From the NCBI GenBank assembly GCA_001600355.1, contig BCJU01000001.1, forward strand, positions 2,501,178 to 2,565,177: a DNA stretch of 64,000 nt, written 5' to 3'. Shown in pieces: positions 37,708 through 46,958 of this stretch. This stretch comes from Meira nashicola (Eukaryota > Basidiomycota > Exobasidiomycetes > Exobasidiales > Brachybasidiaceae). Position 1 is the first letter of the stretch, and the number at the start of each line of letters is the position of its first letter. The notes below the pieces were generated by a model that did not search any database, was not told the origin of the DNA, and worked only from the letters and a program-made list of their open reading frames with translations. Position numbers and translations under genes: made by a program.

Positions 37708-38238
37708 TCACTGAGATTCAACTTCTCTCTGTAGCTTTTGCATCTCTTCATCTTTAGATTTATACTGTCTGGCCAAACTTTCGATGACTGTTTGTAGCTG
37801 TTGGATAGAAAGGAAAAAGGTCAGAATATATGCTTGTAAACTCTCAATGCATTTGAGCATACATACCCCTTTCATATTTGTCTCCAAAGCGGGTAAAACA
37901 TCTTTGACTGTTCTTTCCACTAAGATGCCTCCGATCATGCGAAAACATGTACGTTCAGGCGATTTCTTCAATGTTTCTCGTAATGTTTCAATGACAGCAC
38001 GATGTTCTTCTGCATCACTTTCCAATTCTCCAATCTTTGTTGCAATTCCTTGCATTTCACTGCGTAGTATTTGGTACTTTTGAGCGGCTAGAAAGGAAAA
38101 TGAATGCAAAGGCAAGTAAGAGCATCAGTATCGTCGTATCCAGTAAAGTTCAGAGTTGAATTCTTCATATGACTTACCTTGCTCTGATATTCTGGGTTGC
38201 CCCCCTTGTGGACTTGGACGAGAAACTGTTGAAGCCAT
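37708..38238 (-). CDS. GIM4: Prefoldin subunit 2 (Gim4), three exons, 123 aa
   Basis: Prefoldin is a hexameric chaperone that hands nascent actin and tubulin to the CCT chaperonin; subunit 2 is a beta-class subunit. The exons are 38238-38178, 38087-37867 and 37797-37708. Donors are GTAAGT and GTATGT; acceptors are TTTCTAG and CCAACAG. The product begins MASTVSRPSPQGGQPRISEQ. It then shows a coiled coil (AQKYQILRSEMQGIATKIGE, AEEHRAVIETL), the conserved beta-hairpin core (CFRMIGGILVERTVKDVLPA) and a second coiled coil (LQTVIESLARQYKSKDEEMQ). Intron 2 is 69 nt, in frame and without a stop, so retention would insert 23 hydrophobic residues after LETNMKG. That insertion would break the coil, which supports splicing. 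Confidence 0.9.
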
Positions 38239-38437
38239 TTTGCTCTATTGATTCTCGTTTGAAGGAAATGATGGAGAAGATTAAAATGTAAAAAGCTCTT
38301 CTAAACGCGCTTTAGTGGAGATAAAACCGTGCGTCTGAGCAGTCTTCTCGCCTAAGACGCTAACCGATTACATTCTTCTCATTTTCCGACAACAAATTCT
38401 GACTTGTTAACATCAAAGCATTCATTCGGGTAAGGTC

Positions 38438-40867
38438 ATGCTCAGGCGTAGCATTATTCATAATAGACATGCATTAAAGCCATGCAATACATTCCAGAGG
38501 ATATCAGGGAGCGGCAACCTTGCCTTTGGACAGAACAGATTTCTAGGCTCGTCATCAATTTGCTTCAATGAAGAAACGAATTCATCGCCTTCCACTTCAT
38601 TTCAGTCATCTCCATCAACAAAAGCACAATATGCCGTCTTTACACCTAGATCTACTGAGAAGAAGACTCATTCTCCATCTCACTACAGAAATACTCGTAA
38701 ATCTCGGAATCGTAAGCATCATCCTCTTATAGCAAAGTTGCAAGAGCAAATGGTCATACGTGATGTAGAGGCCGTAATTGAAACATGGAACGAGATTATA
38801 CATCAACAAATATCATCTGAAGTGAGCGGAGAGATACGTTTTATGTTGATCAAATTCATCAGCAGTAACGATTCTGATCACAATACGTTGGCATTGTTTT
38901 CGCTTTTCAATGATTTTCGCGCGATATCCGATTGGAAATATGCAACTCTCGTTTTGCGTACTCTAATCGATCGGGGAGAGAATGAGAAAGTGTGGGATTA
39001 TGTACAAGAATCATTGTCACCTGATCGGTTTGGTATGCACCCCTTCATTCCTCCTTCAGCATACGAAGGTCTAATCGTTTGTGCATGCTTTGCAGCAGCA
39101 TCTTTGCCAAATTCACCTTTTCAACGTATCGCAGGTCTAGTTGGCCAGCTGAGACCGTTCTGGGCAAAGCTAAAGATTACTGCTAGAAGAAAGGTAGATC
39201 GAATGCATGGCAGTCCTTTGCATAGTGACATCAATGTTGACCGATTCTCAGCTTTCAAAGTGCAAGAGGGGATACAACAAATGGCTATTACATTATATCA
39301 ACATGCAATTTTGGGTTGGGGATTGAATTTTTCTAGCGAGCAAAGTAAATCTCACGTCAACCTTCTTTCACGTAGGATCACTGGAGCCTGCAATTCAGGT
39401 TACTTTTCCTCACTGGAGCAGTGGCTGGACATTCTTCCACAAGCATACAGTGAATGGCTTACCATGTCATTTGATGGAAAGACCCCGTCAAACTGGACCG
39501 ATTACACCTGGGCTGCTCTTTTGCAAGGTCTGATCACACACAGAAAGGCAGAATTGGCAGGACGTGCGTGGGAGCTATACTTTAAGATGAAACCTAAGAA
39601 TGAGACTGTTGGGGTAGGTATTTGGAACGGACTTTTGCAGGGATACAGTGCAGCTGGCCAATGGGAACAGGCTCGTACAGTAAGAAATCAAATGGTGGCT
39701 CAAAACGCCAAATCAGATCAATACACTTTCACGACATTGATATCGATGAACTTCAAAGCAAGAACGCCTGGTGAAGCTCTTTTCACTTTTGAAGAGCTGA
39801 AAGACTGGTGTCGAGAAAATAAGGAAGTGGTATCACCTCCTGCAATGAATGCAATGGTGTTTGGATATTGTCTCAATAATAACGTCGAAGAGGCTGCGAG
39901 AGTAGTAAATCAGATGATTCAGGGTGAGGACGAACTACTTCCCTCACCAGACATTTCGACAATGAACACGATGCTACGTACACACGCAAGACGTGACAAT
40001 TTAGAAGGAATTGTGGAAATTTTGCGCACTATCGGACAATTGAATCTTGAACCTGATGCATATACATTCACAACAGTGATTGATGCTCTTACACGAATGG
40101 GATACGGAAAGCATATTGGGGAAGTACATGATCTGATGATGAAAGAAGGCATCAAAGGAAGCGAGGTCACACTTTCTGCCATTATAAAGGATGCCGTAAC
40201 TTCACTTGATGGAGACAATCCAATTCGATTTGAATTTGCACTTTCTACTTTACGTAGGATGGAATTGAAAGGACCTCATCCTACTCAAGTTTCCTATACT
40301 AATTTGATTTCTGGTTTGTTCAATAATGCGGATCTGTTTGGCGATTTCGTACGGAAAGGTGGCTTATCTCATGGGTATATGCGAAAGGATATTGAAGAGG
40401 CCAAGATTGTTGAGCCGGAAATGTTTGAAATTCTCTATGATAATCGACCAGAGATTTTATTGAGCCTGTTGCTGTTTAAACGAATGCAAGGTATGAAGTT
40501 ACAGCCGAATCGTAAAACATACAACACATTTTTAAACGGACTCTTGAGTCGTTCGCCTTTTGATGGAGACGAACAATCGGACATAATAGCGACAATAGAT
40601 GCATGGTCAGTACGAAAAGTAGGTATTCTACTCCGTGAAATGGTTGAAATACAATCGATCGAACTTAAAGAGAACACTTTGGCCATTTGCGGAGAAGGAT
40701 TACAAGATTTCGTACTTTCATCGAAAGACAAAAGAATACAAACGGAACTAAAAAAGACTATTGCAATCTATCATGAATTGACCGAAGCAAGAAGATCGAT
40801 AGAGAAAGTGGAAAAGAAAGATTCTATCTCACTTTCGTTTAAAGACGGAGAAGGAAACGCTTTGTGA
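38438..40867 (+). CDS. Mitochondrial pentatricopeptide-repeat protein
   Basis: PPR proteins bind organellar RNA and control processing, stability or translation of mitochondrial transcripts. The N-terminus is Arg/Asn/Ser-rich (MLRRSIIHNRHALKPCNTFQ) and looks like a mitochondrial presequence. PPR units of about 35 residues are clearest at about 390-465 (GIWNGLLQGYSAAGQWEQAR and DQYTFTTLISMNFKARTPGE), near 470-500 (AMNAMVFGYCLNNNVEEAAR) and 510-580 (NTMLRTHARRDNLEGIVEIL and DAYTFTTVIDALTRMGYGK). More degenerate units lie towards the end (NRKTYNTFLNGLLSR). 809 aa, single exon, start at the only early ATG. I cannot name an orthologue or RNA target. Converges on the 41850 gene (53 bp). Confidence 0.82.
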   Translation: MLRRSIIHNRHALKPCNTFQRISGSGNLAFGQNRFLGSSSICFNEETNSSPSTSFQSSPSTKAQYAVFTPRSTEKKTHSPSHYRNTRKSRNRKHHPLIAKLQEQMVIRDVEAVIETWNEIIHQQISSEVSGEIRFMLIKFISSNDSDHNTLALFSLFNDFRAISDWKYATLVLRTLIDRGENEKVWDYVQESLSPDRFGMHPFIPPSAYEGLIVCACFAAASLPNSPFQRIAGLVGQLRPFWAKLKITARRKVDRMHGSPLHSDINVDRFSAFKVQEGIQQMAITLYQHAILGWGLNFSSEQSKSHVNLLSRRITGACNSGYFSSLEQWLDILPQAYSEWLTMSFDGKTPSNWTDYTWAALLQGLITHRKAELAGRAWELYFKMKPKNETVGVGIWNGLLQGYSAAGQWEQARTVRNQMVAQNAKSDQYTFTTLISMNFKARTPGEALFTFEELKDWCRENKEVVSPPAMNAMVFGYCLNNNVEEAARVVNQMIQGEDELLPSPDISTMNTMLRTHARRDNLEGIVEILRTIGQLNLEPDAYTFTTVIDALTRMGYGKHIGEVHDLMMKEGIKGSEVTLSAIIKDAVTSLDGDNPIRFEFALSTLRRMELKGPHPTQVSYTNLISGLFNNADLFGDFVRKGGLSHGYMRKDIEEAKIVEPEMFEILYDNRPEILLSLLLFKRMQGMKLQPNRKTYNTFLNGLLSRSPFDGDEQSDIIATIDAWSVRKVGILLREMVEIQSIELKENTLAICGEGLQDFVLSSKDKRIQTELKKTIAIYHELTEARRSIEKVEKKDSISLSFKDGEGNAL

Positions 40868-40920
40868 TATTGTATTCTATATATGTATGTACATTAATAA
40901 ACCGAAATATACGCTAAAGG

Positions 40921-41850
40921 TTAGGCTGCGTTATGGGCACGTGAAGGAGGGTAAGTGTATGCAGATTTTGATTCACCATATTGTGGTGAAGTTGATGATG
41001 GTGTGGAGTTATAAGCAGATTGAGCTCGATCGTTGTATGATTTACGTTCGTCTAAATCGCCATCACCACCTCTAGCATCCAAAACGAATGATAAAGCGAT
41101 AAAGATTGAAATTGCAACTGTTTCTGCCAAATATTGTAAAACTAAAGAAGCCCAAACGTTTGCACCGATTAATTTATTTCCAGCAACACGATAAGTTGAC
41201 CAAGCCATTCGAGCGATCATTGGAATACATGCAATTGTGACAAAAGTTAAAATTGTTCTTGCAGAAGGTGTTAGAGGACCTTTGATGAATAAATGATAAA
41301 TTGTTAAAATGAAAAGTAAAAGTGTTGCAATGAGTAATAAGATAATACCAACTTTGGCTAAAGTATCAATACTTTGATCATTTGTTGATGTTGGATCAAA
41401 AGCAGAAGTTGAATTGACTAAACCGACGATCAATAAAATTGTTGAAACCGTGTTAAGTACGTGTAAAAATCCTTCAGGTGTTTTAATTTTACTAATTAAA
41501 CCACCCCTTCTACCTTCACTTTGTTCTTGAGGTGTATAAAGACTTGCTCGATTGGTTAAATTTAATCCTGCACTAAACAATAATCCAAATCCTGCTAATT
41601 GAAGAATGAAACCTCCGGTATATAAATCTTTAAGAGTTTCAGCATTTGGATTTGACTTTTTTGATTCTTCTATTGCAGCGACAAGTAAGATATTTCCAAG
41701 ACAACGGATAAATGGGAACAAAAATAATAATCCAAAAGTAATTCTTTTATTGTGTGCATGTTTGATAAATGCATATAATGATGCCAAAAATAAGACAAAA
41801 TAAATTGGCACAAAGACAATGTCAATAATTTCACCTGTACTCCAAGTCAT
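40921..41850 (-). CDS. Multi-pass membrane protein, DUF7702-like
   Basis: The start is the ATG at 41850 (MTWSTGEIID); upstream the frame opens only with TTG. The product, about 309 aa, has seven hydrophobic segments. The first is IVFVPIYFVLFLASLYAFI, the second GLLFLFPFIRCLGNILLVAA with an Arg inside, and the last SLVLQYLAETVAISIFIALS. The C-terminal tail is polar and Tyr/Ser-rich. Seven spans, an F-x-R-C/x second span and an xARxxYR-like sixth loop (IARMAWSTYRVAG) fit fungal integral membrane proteins of the DUF7702 group, sometimes likened to receptor-type proteins. Function is unknown. The TATATAAAC box upstream suggests regulated or strong expression. Confidence 0.72.
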   Translation of the reverse strand: MTWSTGEIIDIVFVPIYFVLFLASLYAFIKHAHNKRITFGLLFLFPFIRCLGNILLVAAIEESKKSNPNAETLKDLYTGGFILQLAGFGLLFSAGLNLTNRASLYTPQEQSEGRRGGLISKIKTPEGFLHVLNTVSTILLIVGLVNSTSAFDPTSTNDQSIDTLAKVGIILLLIATLLLFILTIYHLFIKGPLTPSARTILTFVTIACIPMIARMAWSTYRVAGNKLIGANVWASLVLQYLAETVAISIFIALSFVLDARGGDGDLDERKSYNDRAQSAYNSTPSSTSPQYGESKSAYTYPPSRAHNAA

Positions 41851-42677
41851 TTTTGCGAAAATTGATTTGATGCTTTGTTCTGTTTTGATACTAATCAATG
41901 ATTGTGTAAATAGAGTGATGAGGAGAGAGATTTATTCTATGTTCACGATTAAACGGGCTGTTTATATACTTTTCATCTCAAAAAGATTTATCTGTCATTA
42001 AAAAACAATACAATGCACCTAGTCATGTCAAGAAGAAAAATATGCTGTACATCTTTTTTTATTACGCCGAAAACGTCTACGCACAAATTTGAGTTTGACC
42101 ACATGTACGTACAGCTTGTACATATGTAGATCTCTAATGCATCTCCTTGCCGACGGGGGCTCAGCAAATTAAATACACCGCAACACCGATTCTTTTCTTT
42201 TTTTCATTTTCGGCGTAAGACTTTGCCATTTGCACTATAGTAACGCGTCAAACTACAGACAATTCGGCGTACATTTTCGGTTCACAATACTTCGTTTTTT
42301 TTTTGTTTTTGTTTCTCGGTGTTAAATTTCTCTCTAGGCTGTGCAAAATTCATGCGTGCGCGAATGCACTAACATAACCTAAGAGATTTGTCGCCTTCTT
42401 TTTGGCCGAAAACTACGAAACATGACGGACTGACTTACTCGGCACCTAGTACAGTAGTCTAAGTCGATAGTGGGATTAATCAAAGACGTCGTTGTCCATA
42501 TGCGGGTGCTGACATAAGGTACTGAGTAGGCTATTTTACAATATGCTGTCAATTTCTGGCCATTTCATTCTCAATTCAAACTTCAACCATTACGTCTTCT
42601 CTCATTTATATGCAATTAAATATCGGCAATATCTCTCTCTAGTATTTTACAGATTCTCTCGAATGTCATTTTAGTCA
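41851..42677. other. Promoter region of the membrane-protein gene
   Basis: The 830-bp spacer lies between the Nudix stop (42678) and the membrane-protein ATG. It contains a TATA box (41960-41968), the palindrome TACATATGTA (42119-42128), and ACGCGT near 42243. No gene seen. Confidence 0.55.
41960..41968 (-). promoter_or_regulatory. TATA box of the 40921-41850 gene
   Basis: The minus strand reads TATATAAAC, 110-118 nt upstream of the ATG at 41850. Confidence 0.5.
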
Positions 42678-43343
42678 TCATTGGTAAGATTTCAATTTTC
42701 CATCTGCTTGAATGAGTAATTTATATATATCCTTTCGCCATTTTATTTCTTTGCATGCATTATCATAAGAAGTCCAAATTCGTTTCCTTTCATCTTTTTC
42801 TGGCCATTGATTTAATTCGCATTGCGGATCTCCCTTTTGAACGTTTACTAAAAGGGCTGTATAATGAGCTCTTGAAATGAATGAATCAGACTCAGGCTCT
42901 AAACCGGGAGAATGTTTATGTGGTTTATGATCATCAATGCTTCCAGTTATAAAATTGTCTTTATCTTCAACTTCTATCCATTTTTTACTAGGTTTTAAAC
43001 CGGCTAAATTGTTAGAGTTAAACGTCAGATACTCCTATACTAGTACTTTCTCTTTCCTACCAACTCACCTTCTTCCCACATTTCTCTTACAGCAGATTGC
43101 CATATTTCTTCTCCTTTTTCAACGCCTCCTTTTGGTAAAACGAATTGAAGATCATGTTTACGTGAAGATACTAAACAGATTTCAATTTCTTTGTCAGTTT
43201 TACAAAATGGAATAGCAACTGCTACTTGACGTGGAATGACTACGTTTTGCACAACGATCGAAAATTTCAGTAATGATTTAAATATCAAGAATCCCTCTCT
43301 CTAAAACATTCTACTCACCTTCTCCATCTTTTTTACCACCCAT
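42678..43343 (-). CDS. Nudix hydrolase, diphosphoinositol-polyphosphate type, three exons
   Basis: The gene is seen only after splicing. Exons are 43343-43319, 43239-43069 and 43003-42678; donors are GTGAGT in both cases, acceptors ACGTAG and AATTTAG. The product has 173 aa. It starts MGGKKDGEVIPRQVAVAIPF, has QFVLPKGGVEKGEE and then VREMWEE joined across the second junction to AGL. Splicing thus completes the Nudix box G-x5-E-x7-R-E-U-x-E-E-x-G-U, with the metal-binding Glu residues intact. This junction is strong evidence for the model. The LPKGGVEKGE form is typical of Aps1/Ddp1-like enzymes that hydrolyse diphosphoinositol polyphosphates and Ap5A/Ap6A. The C-terminal half (WIEVEDKDNF onwards, ending KLKSYQ) is less conserved. 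Confidence 0.85.
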
Positions 43344-43727
43344 TTTCAATGCCTCAATATGATAGTCATAATCAGAAAAGTATCTTTCTTTTTGGCATGC
43401 ATACAATAAGCCTTAACTCCACTAGCCTAAAGCTTCTGTAGGCACAGGCACACAACGAGTAGACTACCCTTATATGCCTACTGAAACACGCGATCAATAA
43501 ATTATTTCCAAAGGGTTAAAAAAGCGAAAATGATATTACAAAGATGACCATAAACAATTCCATACTTTATACAAGAGTTAAGAAGTTGAGTATACGATTC
43601 GTTTTGCTTTTGTTCCGGCTTTCATGGATATATACAAGGAACAAAAAAGAAAACAAATGATAAGTATGATGTTGATGATATAAGAGATTGTCCAGATTTT
43701 TACAAAACTTTTGTACAAATTCATCAT
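43344..43727. other. Spacer between Nudix gene and Zn-cluster regulator
   Basis: It holds the Nudix promoter and the A/T-rich 3' flank of the regulator gene. No gene or clear motif. Confidence 0.55.
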
Positions 43728-46700
43728 TTAATAATAATTCTGATGAGAGCTCTGACCAGGTAATTGTGTACCATGACCAGGATGATGACCGTAATTGTTA
43801 ATATTAGAAGTATTATAATTTCCAGAATTATTGTTAGGTACCATATGAGGAGGTCCTGAATGCTGTTGAGGTGGCATATGATATTGTTGTTGTTGTAATT
43901 GTTGGTGTGATGGTGGACCAGTAGACATTCCGTTATTTCGCATCATATGACTTTGACCTGAAGGTGGATAACCCATATCCATACCACTATCCGGTCCTAC
44001 ACCAGAAGATGCTTGTACATTGGAAGACATCATTGGAACATCATTGTGTTGTTGATTGGGATTACCAGCAGAAAATCCAAAAATTTGACCACTCGTATTG
44101 CTTGTAGCACTATCTGCACTCCAAGGTGGACGTTGATTTGCAGAATTGGTAGAACTATGCTTTTTTCCTACATTCAAAGCAGCCGATTGTTGACTGCTAC
44201 CTTGTGGTGCACTATACTCTAATGCTAAACGTTCCAATTCATCAGCTTGTTCATAACATTCTTCAAACGCTTGACCGTATTGACGTAAACCATCTATGAT
44301 CAAATACACTTCCGGTCTTTTGAATCTTGTAAGACAATATCCTGCTTCGCAAAGTGTAAATTTCATTATTCCCGCTTCATTTTGTAAATAATCAAAATCG
44401 TGCAACATTTTAGCCAAATTTGCACTTCGAAGAGCTGCCTTTAATGCTTCTTCATAAATTGCATTCCGCATTCCGTTCACTTTTGATTGATCTAATTCCA
44501 TTTCCGCCATTGTAACAGGCAATCCTGAAGAAGTTCCATGTCGAATACAAGCTGCATTATATTGAGCTAAATTGTTCGCTTTCAATTCCGCAATTCCATA
44601 TTCATCAATCGCTTGCCACATCAAAAGCCAAACTACATGATAATTCAAATCTGAACTACATGCCGTTACAGCATCAGCGAATTTCCATTGACTTGGCCAA
44701 TCTGGATCAGGTGCTCCGACAAGTGCTAAATGACTACTTCTCCATCTATAAGCAGCAGAGACTAATTTTTCCAATTTACGTGCTGAAATTCCTTCTTCGT
44801 AAGCACAAGGTGTCCAAAGCGTATAATATACCGATCTCATCATTTCACATTGTTCCAATGCCGAATTCAGCCAAATTCTATATCCCTCTTCGGCTGCAAC
44901 GGGAGAAGGGCCGGTGACAGGTCCTGTACGTGGTGGCGCAGGTGGTTTTGTCGAATAATCTTCAGCTGCAAGGATAGGTTTACGTCTATAAAATGCTGAC
45001 ATATGTGCATCAAACATGCATGCTAACCACCAAGCCATTGCAACTTGACCTTTTTGACCTTCTTCGGTAATATTATCGATAGTACTTTGAAGATGGACGC
45101 GCATTTCAAACATGTGTGAAATTGAAGAATTGATCCATGAACCATTACAGATGTACACTCCCCTTCGTTTTGGTGGTCGTAATTGAGAAGATGAGATAGC
45201 ATCAAAAGATTCCGATTGGGATGCTTGTTGCCAGAATAATGCTTGAACGATAATAGCAGCTTTAGCATTATCCATATTTGCGATTCGATGTGCTTTATTT
45301 CGATCGAGAACTTCTTGTGCTTTCACGATCAAATCTTCCGCAATTCGACTTCTTCCCATCACTTTGCTTGCATCTCGTAATTCTGCAATCCCTGTCTCTG
45401 TTTTTCCGCTTGAACCTGTTCCAGAACGAGAAGAAGAAGAATCTCCATGTGAAGATGCTAATGCTCTATTGGCCAAAGGGTTATTAACAGATCTTCGTAA
45501 CCTTTGAGTAGGTGTTAATTCATCGTGTGCAGTTTCACGACGATCAGCAACGATGATAGGATGCGTACTAAATTTGGCACCCCATGCTAATAAGACTGCA
45601 GTCAAAACATCGGGAGGCGCTCCTCCTAATTCTGGAGTTTGATAATGAAATCTTTGTAAAAATTCTTGCGGATCCAAGACTGGATATCGTATATGCACCG
45701 TACTGAAATACGTTTCCAATAAACTTGAAACGAATTCTTGACGTGCGGTTGCATTGATCAATCTCGTTTCTGCTGCAGTTGTTGGTGGAATTCGCTTTCC
45801 AGGTATTTCAGCATACGATAAACCATACACAACATCTGCATATTCATTATCCCGTAATAACAAATATCGTACTACCAAAGGAACATCTTCTCCCATCGTT
45901 GGCGTTGCATCACCTTCCGGCATAATTTCACCTCTCTGTCGTTTGACCGGTCTCTTTACACCTTGGGTTGCTAATTGAACATAAATCGTCGTACATTCGA
46001 TCCCTTTCGCTTTACAATGATTACACTTTTCCTCTCCAGGCGTTCGATGACAACGTACTTTACGATTTCGACATGCATCACAAGCAGAATTTTGTTTTCG
46101 TGCAGCTGCAGCCGCTTCTCGATTTTCTCCTGCGGGATTGGAAGTGGTATTGGTTGTATTGGAAGTTGATGTATTGGCGGCGGCTTCTGTGTTACCTTCA
46201 TTGGTAGCAGTGGATGATTTCCCTGTACTTTTGCTTGCATTTGCACCAATTGTATTGTCTAAAGTATTCCTTCTATTCCTATTGCCGGAAGATGTTGTTT
46301 CGTTTGACATACTTGTCTCTTGCATAGGTGAACCTCTACTTCCTGATCCTTCACTTTCGTTCATCATAACTTCATCGTTAGACATTTGTTTGGCTGAACT
46401 TTGTGAATATCGATTTGAAGGTGGTGAACGTTGTTGATAACTGCCTTGAGATTGATTGGTAAATGATCGATCTCTGTTACGACGATCAAAAGAAGGTGGA
46501 AAATCTCGTACATCACCCATCAAATGTCCCGAAGAAGAAGGTCGAGAAGAGGTATATGTATCATGTTGTATCTGTTGATGGTAAGAATGTCTGTATCCTG
46601 ATGAAGAAGAAGAAGAAGAAGGAGTAGGATAATTGGTATACTTTCCTTGGCCCATGCGTTGATGAGAATCTTGATCCATATTTATCGAATGTTGAAGACC

Positions 46701-46958
46701 AAAGTTTGGTGGAGGAGAAGAAGATCTGTTTCGAGAAATCGTTGGAAGACCGGAAGCGTGAACACCTCCTCGATCGTTGTTGTCTGATTGCAAAGGTTGA
46801 AGGGTATGATAAGGCATAGGTGTATTTTGATAAAAACGATGTTGTTCTTGTGAATGCAATGCAGAGCGTGAAGAAACACTTTTCCTTGTTGGATGAGAAC
46901 CTTGTTCGTTCCTATTATTATTTTCTTCCTTCCTTTCCCATCCTGGACTTGGTGTCAT
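43728..46958 (-). CDS. Zn(II)2Cys6 transcription factor, 1076 aa
   Basis: This is a fungal binuclear zinc-cluster regulator. The DNA-binding domain is at about residues 291-322: ACDACRNRKVRCHRTPGEEK followed by CNHCKAKGIEC. Six Cys are in the C-x2-C-x6-C...C-x2-C-x6-C pattern, with a basic tail (VKRPVKRQR). The first 290 residues are Ser/Asn/Gln/Pro-rich and disordered. The fungal-specific transcription-factor domain spans about 390-800, with recognisable parts such as LLETYFSTVHIRYPVLDPQE and MAWWLACMFDAHMSAFYRRK. The C-terminal 180 residues are Gln/Pro/His/Asn-rich. The N-terminal zinc cluster being far from residue 1 is common in basidiomycete members. Targets cannot be inferred; no metabolic cluster adjoins it. 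Single exon; ATG at 46958. Confidence 0.88.
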   Translation of the reverse strand: MTPSPGWERKEENNNRNEQGSHPTRKSVSSRSALHSQEQHRFYQNTPMPYHTLQPLQSDNNDRGGVHASGLPTISRNRSSSPPPNFGLQHSINMDQDSHQRMGQGKYTNYPTPSSSSSSSGYRHSYHQQIQHDTYTSSRPSSSGHLMGDVRDFPPSFDRRNRDRSFTNQSQGSYQQRSPPSNRYSQSSAKQMSNDEVMMNESEGSGSRGSPMQETSMSNETTSSGNRNRRNTLDNTIGANASKSTGKSSTATNEGNTEAAANTSTSNTTNTTSNPAGENREAAAAARKQNSACDACRNRKVRCHRTPGEEKCNHCKAKGIECTTIYVQLATQGVKRPVKRQRGEIMPEGDATPTMGEDVPLVVRYLLLRDNEYADVVYGLSYAEIPGKRIPPTTAAETRLINATARQEFVSSLLETYFSTVHIRYPVLDPQEFLQRFHYQTPELGGAPPDVLTAVLLAWGAKFSTHPIIVADRRETAHDELTPTQRLRRSVNNPLANRALASSHGDSSSSRSGTGSSGKTETGIAELRDASKVMGRSRIAEDLIVKAQEVLDRNKAHRIANMDNAKAAIIVQALFWQQASQSESFDAISSSQLRPPKRRGVYICNGSWINSSISHMFEMRVHLQSTIDNITEEGQKGQVAMAWWLACMFDAHMSAFYRRKPILAAEDYSTKPPAPPRTGPVTGPSPVAAEEGYRIWLNSALEQCEMMRSVYYTLWTPCAYEEGISARKLEKLVSAAYRWRSSHLALVGAPDPDWPSQWKFADAVTACSSDLNYHVVWLLMWQAIDEYGIAELKANNLAQYNAACIRHGTSSGLPVTMAEMELDQSKVNGMRNAIYEEALKAALRSANLAKMLHDFDYLQNEAGIMKFTLCEAGYCLTRFKRPEVYLIIDGLRQYGQAFEECYEQADELERLALEYSAPQGSSQQSAALNVGKKHSSTNSANQRPPWSADSATSNTSGQIFGFSAGNPNQQHNDVPMMSSNVQASSGVGPDSGMDMGYPPSGQSHMMRNNGMSTGPPSHQQLQQQQYHMPPQQHSGPPHMVPNNNSGNYNTSNINNYGHHPGHGTQLPGQSSHQNYY

